This document shows positions 57,801 through 61,070 of a stretch of DNA of 64,000 bases, in pieces. The stretch spans positions 49,985,358 to 50,049,357 of the forward strand of contig NC_030683.2 of the NCBI RefSeq assembly GCF_000004195.4, written 5' to 3'. The position numbers were made by a program, and so were the translations under genes. The notes under the pieces were generated by a model. The model saw nothing but the letters and a program-made list of their open reading frames with translations. It made no database searches and had not been told where the DNA came from. This DNA comes from Xenopus tropicalis (taxonomy: Eukaryota > Chordata > Amphibia > Anura > Pipidae). Numbering within the stretch: the stretch's first letter is position 1; each line of letters opens with the position of its first letter.

Positions 57801-60707
57801 GCACTAGCAAATGCTGCCACCATCTATCTGTCTTTGGAGGAGGACTACAATTAAACTGGGGGGGGGGGGGTAGACAGTGGGGTGTTTCGGCTCTGCAACT
57901 TGTGGTGGCAGAATGGTCCGAATGGAAGAAAGTCTTGACAGTGAAATGGTGAATATTAGTCTTAGATGCCAATAAAATTGTTTAACCAACAAGGTGGCTA
58001 AATTGATTGGATTGATCACCTCAAGGCCTCTTATTGGCTGAATGCATACCGAATTTCATGGTAAAAACTATTGTGTTACAACTGTAGAAAGGATCATTTA
58101 CAGGCATGATAGAATCACTGCCCGCATTCTGAAATTATGTGACCTAGACTCTTAACCATTCTCTAACCCAGGGATCCCCAATCTTTTTTCTTGTGAGCCA
58201 CACTTAGATGTAAAAAGCGTTAGCGAGCCACAGAAGCTTGAAAAAAGTTCTCTGGGAATTTTAAATAAGGACTGTGATTGGCTATTTGGTAGCCCCATGT
58301 GGACTGCTGGCCTGCAGGAGGCTCTGCTTGAAGTAAAACTGCTTCCAAATCTTGTTTCCAAGCTAGAAATGTAAAATTGGTACCTACTTTGAGGCCACTG
58401 GGAGCAACAATAAAGGGGGGATCACTGCTCTAATCATTCCCTTTCGCTTCTCTTACTGAATTCTACATTTCATTACCTTATAGAGCAGTGCTGTCCAACT
58501 TCTGTTGTACCGAGGGCCGGAATTTTTCCGACCTACGTGGTGGAGGGCCGATAATGGAAGCCAGTTTTGACCACTCCCCTTTTTGAAACCGCACCCACTT
58601 GAAACCACACCCATGTTATCACATGACCATACCCATATTAATGGTTGTAGTACAGCAAAAATGCCTGCCCTACCCTGCTTGTGTGCCATACTCTGCCTAC
58701 CCTACCCTGCCTTTGTGTGTGCCATACTCTGCCTTCCCTACCCTGCCTGTGTGTGCCATACTCTGCCTGCCCTACCCTGCCTGCGTGCCATACTTTCACT
58801 GTGTGTGCCATTCTTGGCTGGTTTGTGCCATACTTGGCCTGTGTGTGCCATACTCTGCCTGCCCTACCCTGCCTGCGTGCCATACTTTCACTGTGTGTGC
58901 CATTCTTGGCTGGTTTGTGCCATACTTGGCCTGTGTGTGCCATACTCTGCCTTCCCTACCCTGCCTGTGTGTGCCATACTCTGCCTTCCCTACCTTGCCT
59001 GTGTGTGCCATACTTTCACTGTGTGTGCCATTCTTGGCTGGTTTGTGCCAAACTTGGCCTGTGTGTGCCATACTCTGCCTGCCCTACTCTGCCTGTGTGT
59101 GCCATACTCTGCCTTCCCTACCCTGCCTGTGTGTGCCATAATCTGCCTACCCTGCCTGTGTGTGCCATACTCTGCTTGCCCTATGCTGCCTGTGTGTATG
59201 GCCTACAGTGACACAATGCTGGCACTGCTCCTACAGTCTGCACAATAACTATATATTAAAAAACTTTTTAATTGCAGTACCACCTCAGTATATGTTCTTT
59301 TTGTAGTATGCAGGGATTATTTGTAGGTTTCTACTGCTCCTGAGGTGTGAACAGGGGAACAATGGGAGTGATTACAGCCTGAGCCTGAGGTGTGAACACT
59401 GCAGGGGGTGAACAATGCAGAGATTAAAAGGTGTGAACAACACAGGGGATTACATTTTTAAACAATACAGCCTGATTACAGCCTGAATCTGAGGTGAGAA
59501 CCATGCAGGGGGGCAGTTAATCTCAGTACTGATACCATTTAAAGCTCATTTAAAACACAAAGGTAAGCCATCAAAGCAGCCAGACAGGTGGGGGGCCACA
59601 CAGAGGGGGGTCGCGGGCCGCATGCGGCCCGCGGGCCGCCAGTTGGACAGCACTGTTATAGAGTATTTATTTGTAATTTTTTCATTTAGCCAATATTTTT
59701 TACTCTGTCCTTCTCTGTTGAGTTACTTAATATTATTGCAAATTTACCCACATTATACCATACCATATAGATCCCTGTTCTTCATGATGCTGTTTATTTA
59801 GATGGATTTATTTTGAAATTATGTGACACAATTGCTAATCGGTCGACTTTATATTGTGTTTTATTGTACATTATGTAGGATTTTATGATGATTGGGGACA
59901 AAAAAATATTGATAAGAATTCCAGGTTTTAACACAGATACTTAAGCAAGGGACTGTATGTGCATAAGTATGTTTTTATTTAACTTTCTGGAATGAATAAC
60001 TGTTAAAAAACAGTATGCATGTCTTTCTCTTCAATGTATTATATGTTTTTTTTGTAGCTCTTCTGGTTGCATTTGTCATACTGGTCGGTGTATGTGGACT
60101 GTATCACCTCTCAGTGTACATCAGTAGGTATGTATTTCGCTAAACAGATCACCCCACTCTTTAGAATCTGAAAATATTATAGCCTTAATACAACATTCAG
60201 ACTTTTTTTTTTTGACCCAGGCAAAAAATTGTGATTCAATTCCCAATATGCTTACTAAACTTTATATTTTGGCACCCCCAACCCTGTGAATTAGACTTTA
60301 TAAACACACTTGTTTTACCCTATATCATATAGTATGCCATTTTCTGAAAATATTTACTAATTTAAAGAGACAACAGTTTTTCTACAGGCAAAGACTGTCC
60401 ATAAAACATCGTAAGATGGTGACTGTTAATTAGAAGCATGGTTGTAAATGTTACTCAATTAGCGATAATAATGCCTCCTAAGCAACCTGATAATCTACTA
60501 TACCTTACACATCAGCACTATATGATCAATACTACACATGCTTTACAGACAAAAACACAATCATTATTCTCAATTTCTCTGAACATAACTGTTCCCACCC
60601 CCTGTCACTCATGAGTAATGTGATTAACCCAATGATTTCGCAGGCTGGCCTGCTTCCGGAGACTGCAGCAGTACTTGTGCAAGAGGTTATCCTTTTTTTC
60701 CAAGCAT
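30734..60707 (+). CDS. hgsnat: HGSNAT-type lysosomal acetyltransferase, 5' six exons only
   Basis: HGSNAT is the lysosomal-membrane enzyme that moves acetyl from cytosolic acetyl-CoA to terminal glucosamine of heparan sulfate. Exons seen: 30734-30800, 33175-33266, 34676-34812, 37982-38109, 60058-60127, 60644-60707. All junctions are GT-AG and in frame, giving 186 residues with the frame open at the end. They encode a signal peptide (about 1-20; hydrophobic ILLIALFVSVQG); a lumenal domain with FDEALLTVSNYL, the Cys-Tyr-x-Cys-Leu motif (C51, C54), C98, C128 and C139; sequons at N72 and N93; and a first membrane helix at about 143-163. The layout and the D-x-A-L-L and C-Y-x-C motifs match the HGSNAT N-terminus. 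The 10-helix acyltransferase part with its catalytic His is not in the window. Whether it is the orthologue or a paralogue cannot be settled here. The start ATGG is preceded by GTC, an acceptable context. Confidence 0.75.
30801..33174 (+). other. hgsnat-type intron 1
   Basis: Holds a left-end fragment of the TACAGGTATGGGATCC MITE family at 31706-31760 and a T2-like left end (TTAAAGGGACTCAGGAAA) at about 32225 without a matching right end. No gene. Confidence 0.45.
33175..33266 (+). CDS. hgsnat: hgsnat-type exon 2 (residues 23-53)
   Basis: Encodes DKLKFDEALLTVSNYLTEPI then LLLYVSDYCYQ. The acceptor TTTCTTTTGGTAG precedes it and the donor GTAAGG follows. Confidence 0.82.
33267..34675 (+). other. 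hgsnat-type intron 2
   Basis: No recognisable repeat family or gene. The open frames at 33358-33597 and 33587-33841 have no family resemblance. Confidence 0.4.
34676..34812 (+). CDS. hgsnat: hgsnat-type exon 3 (residues 54-99)
   Basis: Encodes CLPQPLLTLPSGPGTQPVNS through SGNMTPLC, with two N-glycosylation sequons. The acceptor TTCATTTGTGCAG precedes it and the donor GTAATG follows. Confidence 0.82.
35360..35800 (+). repeat. L2-type 3' tail followed by a duplicated MITE end (intron 3)
   Basis: TTATAGCGCCATCAATTCAC, CGCTTTACAGAATAAAGG and GGAGGGCCCTGCTCGCAAAA at 35377-35520 match the kind of tail seen at 1455-1640. The word AGGCTGATGCCACACGAGGC then GTAG occurs at 35522 and again at 35643. 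The second copy continues into an inverted repeat (CTGAAATTTTCGTCAAGCGG / ACGCTTGGTGAAAATTCAGC) and a GGTGCAGGCACA pair. Confidence 0.6.
35801..37384 (+). other. Rest of hgsnat-type intron 3, left part
   Basis: AT-rich sequence with no gene or element boundary recognised. Confidence 0.35.
37397..37655. mobile_element. MITE flanked by a 12-bp direct repeat
   Basis: The left end TGATGAGAGAATTTTTTTGC and the reverse complement of the right end (AGAATCTGTCCTGTTTCGCC) are related inverted termini. The exact 12-mer ACTGATCTTTAG flanks the element at 37385-37396 and 37656-37667. The interior is rich in GCGAAA/TTTCGC words. The superfamily is uncertain. Confidence 0.6.
37982..38109 (+). CDS. hgsnat: hgsnat-type exon 4 (residues 99-142)
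   Basis: Encodes WEHLYEEHGHYLISVHYLLS and RVLCQETVTRPPTNCYL, matching the family block Y-x-F-G-x-x-G-x-Y followed by a Cys-containing strand. The acceptor CCTCCCACAG precedes it and the donor GTAAGT follows. Confidence 0.85.
38835..39173. mobile_element. Complete TACAGGTATGGGATCC-ended MITE (intron 4)
   Basis: Starts TACAGGTATGGGATCCGTTA and ends GGGTCCTATACCTGTA. TTATCCGGAAA near the left end is matched by CCCTTATCCGGAATACCC near the right end. 339 bp, no coding capacity. Partial copies are at 19761-19874, 31706-31760 and 52235-52450. I do not assign a superfamily. Confidence 0.75.
39174..40610 (+). other. Intron 4 segment
   Basis: No element boundary or gene recognised. Confidence 0.35.
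40611..41018. mobile_element. Palindromic Harbinger-like MITE with TTA duplication
   Basis: Inverted ends GGGGCTGATTTACTAACCCA and the matching GGGTAAGTAAATCAGCCCC are flanked by TTA on both sides, as expected for PIF/Harbinger. Arms of about 65 bp (roughly 40685-40750 and 40876-40940) are near-perfect complements rich in TTCG/CGAA, so the single strand folds into one long hairpin. The 126-codon minus frame across it is an artefact. Confidence 0.8.
41203..41596. mobile_element. T2-type palindromic MITE with NRF1-like sites
   Basis: TTAAAGG at 41203 and CCTTTAA ending at 41596 give the TTAA duplication. Nested inverted blocks are AAGTCACTTGGGGG, TGTTAGGCACCCCCAAGTGA, CCGGGCTGGTGC and CAGCACCAGCCCGG. 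The centre has TGCGCATGCGCGC and CATGCGCAGTAGAGTGAAAA. A related copy lies at 47967-48387. Confidence 0.85.
41705..42228. mobile_element. T2-type MITE, CGGACCTGTCACC ends
   Basis: TTAAAGCGGACCTGTCACC at the left and GGTGACAGGTCCACTTTAA at the right are inverted termini with TTAA on each side; length 524 bp. The open frames inside are not genes. Confidence 0.85.
42746..42872. repeat. Perfect 46-bp inverted repeat with 35-nt loop
   Basis: The left arm 42746-42791 (starting TATAGCAACAAAAGCAAGTG) and right arm 42827-42872 are exact reverse complements over all 46 bases. The loop includes CTTTGCACCTCCGCAACAAA. Confidence 0.9.
43130..43320 (+). repeat. SINE or L2-type 3' tail remnant
   Basis: ATTAAATTGTAAGCACTTCT then GGGGCAGGCATTGATGTAAA, ending in an AATAATGATAATAATAATAA tract. 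This is the same kind of tail as at 54130-54270 and 54620-55290. Confidence 0.5.
43321..44490 (+). other. Intron 4 segment
   Basis: A T2-like left end (TTAAAGGGGAAAGAAATC) is at about 43875. No right end or gene is found. Confidence 0.35.
44497..44693 (-). mobile_element. hAT-like MITE, GTGGCGTAACTA end
   Basis: On the minus strand it starts CAGTGGCGTAACTATTTGTT (plus end at about 44692), then ACTGGGCCCC. The other end, CAGGGGAATAGCTACAG, matches the terminus at 10 of 14 positions. No target duplication could be matched. Confidence 0.5.
44716..45353. mobile_element. Host GGGGCTGATT-ended element around the nested hAT
   Basis: The left end AAAGGGGCTGATT and right end TTCAATAAATCAGCC are inverted repeats of the Harbinger-like family. 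The interior has repeated AACGCA/TGCGTTA and TTAATGCATGCGA words. The hAT MITE at 44728-44877 lies 12 bases inside its left end. Confidence 0.65.
44728..44877. mobile_element. 150-bp hAT MITE nested in a Harbinger-like element
   Basis: The termini CAGGGTCGGACTGG and CCAGTCCGACCCTG are exact inverted repeats. The flanks GGCTGATT (44720-44727) and GGCTAATT (44878-44885) are an 8-bp duplication with one change. It interrupts the left end (AAGGGGCTGATT) of a surrounding element that resumes at AATTAACGCAGCGCG. Confidence 0.88.
45424..47095. mobile_element. MITE expanded by a 52-bp satellite
   Basis: The left end AAGGGCTGATTCATCAAAGA and right end CTTTAATAAATCAGCCCTT are inverted repeats. TTCG/CGAA-rich arms follow, similar to the Harbinger-like element at 40611. 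The interior is the 25-copy satellite. The flanking trinucleotides (TAA, TAT) do not match exactly. Confidence 0.75.
45594..46890. repeat. 25 copies of a 52-bp satellite monomer
   Basis: The word CAATGGCACTCTGCAG recurs 25 times at exactly 52-bp average spacing (first at about 45606, last at about 46853). The monomer has CTCCCATAGGGCTCAATGGC, ACTCTGCAGCTCCAACCTGG and CCCAAGGAAAGT. Two variants occur in blocks: one with CAGCTCC/GAAAGTCTC, one with CAGCGCC/GAAATTCTC. Because 52 is not a multiple of three, frames through it shift and mean nothing. Confidence 0.95.
47096..47944 (+). other. Intron 4 segment
   Basis: No gene or clear repeat boundary. Confidence 0.35.
47945..48702. mobile_element. 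TGGCCATAC-family MITE hosting a T2 MITE
   Basis: The left piece AGGTAGCCATACACTGGCAA (47946) and right end CCATGTATAGCCACCTTA (about 48702) are inverted ends of the family. It is interrupted by the TTAA-flanked T2 element at 47967-48387. The 124-codon minus frame at 48326-48700 lies across it and is not a gene. Confidence 0.7.
47967..48387. mobile_element. T2-type palindromic MITE, second copy, nested
   Basis: TTAAAGGAAAAAGAAAGCC at the left and CTTTCGTTTCCCTTTAA at the right carry TTAA on both sides. The same nested inverted blocks as at 41203-41596 occur (CACTTGGGGGTGCC, CCCCGGGCTGGTGC). The centre has GCGCGCATGCGCAGTAG and CTACTGCGCATGCGCCC. Confidence 0.88.
48703..49513 (+). other. Intron 4 segment
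   Basis: No gene or element boundary recognised. Confidence 0.35.
49514..49600 (-). mobile_element. End fragment of the CAGTGCTGTCCAACT hAT family
   Basis: On the minus strand it starts CAGTGCTGTCCAACCTCTGT then TGTATTGAGAGCTGGAATTT and CTACATGGTGGAGG, matching the left part of the full element at 58486-59655. Confidence 0.75.
49713..49870. mobile_element. Fragment of the CAGGGATCCCCAACC hAT MITE family
   Basis: Starts CAGGGATCCCCAACCTTCCT and has TCGTGAGCCACAGTC, TAAGATTGGCTATTAGG and TATCAGCTTACAGG, as in the copies at 26405, 53815 and 58169. It runs without a clear end into sequence ending CCAGTCTGACCCTG at 50104, the terminus of a second hAT family. Confidence 0.65.
50105..51282 (+). 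other. Intron 4 segment
   Basis: No gene or element boundary recognised. Confidence 0.35.
51283..51844. mobile_element. GGGGTGTATTTA-ended element, TTAA-flanked
   Basis: The left end GGGGTGTATTTATTAACA and the decayed right end TTTGTAAATGTGCCCC are flanked by TTAA on both sides. The left part carries the inverted pair ATAGCAAGCAATCAGCAATT / AATCTGATTGGTTGCTATGG. The right part is TCACGAAAA/TTTTCG-rich, like the element at 45424, so this may be two elements joined. Confidence 0.55.
51845..52234 (+). other. Intron 4 segment
   Basis: No feature recognised. Confidence 0.3.
52235..52450. mobile_element. Right half of a TACAGGTATGGGATCC-family MITE
   Basis: ACCTTGTACTTGATCTCAAC, CAATCCTATTGGGTTTAATT and the end GGGTCCTATACCTGTA align in order with the right half of 38835-39173. 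Confidence 0.8.
52451..53330 (+). other. Intron 4 segment
   Basis: Contains a short (ATT)n run at 53100-53121; otherwise nothing recognised. Confidence 0.35.
53332..53574. mobile_element. TGGCCATAC-family MITE
   Basis: Left TAAAGGTGGCCATCTGC and right GGATGGCCACTTTTA are inverted ends. CAATCAGGGAGGAAAATCGG and GGATCAGCAGCTTAAATCTG inside match the copies at 47945-48702 and near 229. Confidence 0.7.
53815..54111. mobile_element. CAGGGATCCCC-family hAT MITE with 8-bp duplication
   Basis: Ends CATCGATCCCCAAAC and GAAGATTAGGAATCCCTG. The flanks CTATAGGT (53807-53814) and CTATAGGG (54112-54119) match at 7 of 8 positions. Inside are TGGCTCGTGACCATGTTGCT and AACCAATCACAGCCCTTATT. Confidence 0.78.
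54620..55290 (+). repeat. SINE or L2-type tail, split by a hAT MITE
   Basis: TTGTAAGCTCATTTGGGCAG then GGCCCTCTTCACCTCTTG precede the hAT. ATGATACTCTGTATGTCCAA, GGTGCTGTGGAATATGTTGG and CGCTTTATAAATAAATGTTA follow it, ending in AATAATAAT. Removing the hAT and one duplication copy rejoins the tail. Confidence 0.7.
54680..55192. mobile_element. 513-bp hAT MITE (TAGRGATGTAGCGAAC ends)
   Basis: TAGAGATGTAGCGAAC at the left and GTTCGCTACATCCCTA at the right are inverted repeats with one mismatch. The exact 8-bp duplication TTGATTTA is at 54672-54679 and 55193-55200. The interior is rich in TTCGCGAA-type palindromes (for example GTTCGCGAACGCG). Confidence 0.92.
55291..57500 (+). other. Intron 4 segment
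   Basis: AT-rich, with TATA-type simple sequence at about 55690-55740. No gene or clear element boundary. Confidence 0.4.
57601..57679 (-). ncRNA. Hammerhead ribozyme motif, type I, loopless stem III
   Basis: Read on the minus strand. The stem I 5' strand is GCTGATCAGA, then a bulged segment, then ACTACA. The core CTGATGA is at plus 57654-57648. Stem II is GCCC pairing with GGGC around a 7-nt loop CCAAGAA. Next come GAAA (57632-57629), CCGG as a two-pair stem III without a loop, and TC. The stem I 3' strand is TGTAGT (perfect with ACTACA), a bulge, and TCTGATCAGC (perfect with GCTGATCAGA). All invariant hammerhead positions are present: C3 U4 G5 A6, G8 A9, G12 A13 A14, the A15.1-U16.1 pair and C17. 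Self-cleavage is predicted after the GTC, between the complements of 57623 and 57622. Such short-stem-III hammerheads are known with Penelope-like retroelements and are thought to act as dimers. No such element's protein is seen here. Confidence 0.85.
57709..57754. repeat. Perfect 20-bp inverted repeat, 6-nt loop
   Basis: Arms ACAAATAAATAGGGTTGAGG (57709-57728) and its exact complement at 57735-57754, with loop CAGTCT. It lies 30 bases from the hammerhead. Confidence 0.92.
58169..58427. mobile_element. CAGGGATCCCC-family hAT MITE with 8-bp duplication
   Basis: Ends CAGGGATCCCCAATC and GGGGGGATCACTG. The flanks CTCTAACC (58161-58168) and CTCTAATC (58428-58435) match at 7 of 8 positions. CTTGTGAGCCACACTTAGAT and ACTGTGATTGGCTATTTGGT inside match the other copies. 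Confidence 0.85.
58486..59655. mobile_element. 1,170-bp hAT element (CAGTGCTGTCCAACT ends) with minisatellite
   Basis: CAGTGCTGTCCAACT at 58486 and AGTTGGACAGCACTG ending at 59655 are exact inverted repeats. The exact 8-bp duplication TTATAGAG is at 58478-58485 and 59656-59663. The subterminal GAGGGCCGGAA and CGGCCCGCGGGCCGCC regions are GC-rich. There is no transposase, and the centre is a minisatellite. Confidence 0.95.
58670..59200. repeat. Minisatellite of GTGTGCCATACTCTGCCT-type units
   Basis: Units of about 31-47 bp built from TGTGTGCCATACTCTGCC, TNCCCTACCCTGCC and, in longer units, CATACTTTCACTGTGTGTGC then CATTCTTGGCTGGTTTGTGC. Longer composite blocks recur three times. Open frames in all three + frames (up to 221 codons) are products of the low stop content of the repeat. 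Confidence 0.9.
60058..60127 (+). CDS. hgsnat: hgsnat-type exon 5: first membrane helix (residues 142-165)
   Basis: Encodes LLVAFVILVGVCGLYHLSVY then IS. It is joined to exon 4 across a 21.9-kb intron. The frame (split Pro codon) and the poly-T acceptor TTTTTTTTGTAG support it. Confidence 0.8.
60128..60643 (+). other. hgsnat-type intron 5
   Basis: No repeat or gene recognised. Confidence 0.4.
60644..60707 (+). CDS. hgsnat: hgsnat-type exon 6: cytosolic basic segment (residues 165-186)
   Basis: Encodes LACFRRLQQYLCKRLSFFSK then H. The acceptor GATTTCGCAG precedes it and the donor GTAAGT follows. It ends in phase 0, and the next exon is not found before 64000. Confidence 0.78.
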
Positions 60708-60762
60708 GTAAGTATAGCAAAGCAGCGAATATCATATATTGATATTTGCCTAAAACTGCATC

Positions 60763-60975
60763 TATCTATCCATCTGTCTGTCTGTCTATCCATCTATCTA
60801 TCACACATAAATGTATATATATGATGTTACAATCACAATTTGTCCATTATTCCTGCTAATCTAAGGTCAAGGGTTCAAAGGAAATTCATCTCACAATAAG
60901 GAATTGACACACACATACACACACAGACACACACACACATATATATACAGACACACACACACATATATATAGAGC
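60763..60975. repeat. Simple repeats: (CTAT/CTGT)n and (CA)n/(TA)n
   Basis: CATCTATCTATCCATCTGTC-type tetranucleotides at 60762-60802, then ACACACAC and ATATATAT tracts in two similar blocks at 60908-60972. Confidence 0.9.
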
Positions 60976-60984
60976 ACTCATGGG

Positions 60985-61070
60985 ACTTAAATTATGTGCA
61001 AAAATGTAATGGTGTAAGTCAACATTTTGGTCCTACACAGAGGACCTTTATCAAGACATCACTAAATGTA
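60985..61070 (-). repeat. Dispersed repeat 3' end with decayed hammerhead-like core
   Basis: On the minus strand: CTTGATA, then AAGGTCCT / AGGACC as a perfect 6-bp stem around CTGTGT, then AAAATGTTGAC, then CATTTTTGCACATAATTTAA and GAGTGCTC. This is the same order as at 30380-30470. CTTGATA for CTGATGA and AAAA for GAAA indicate a decayed ribozyme. Confidence 0.5.

Noticed and set aside
58583..59248. Open frame of 221 codons and two of about 180 in other frames
   Set aside because: Three + frames are open together through a tandem repeat inside a hAT element; no codon bias or family match.
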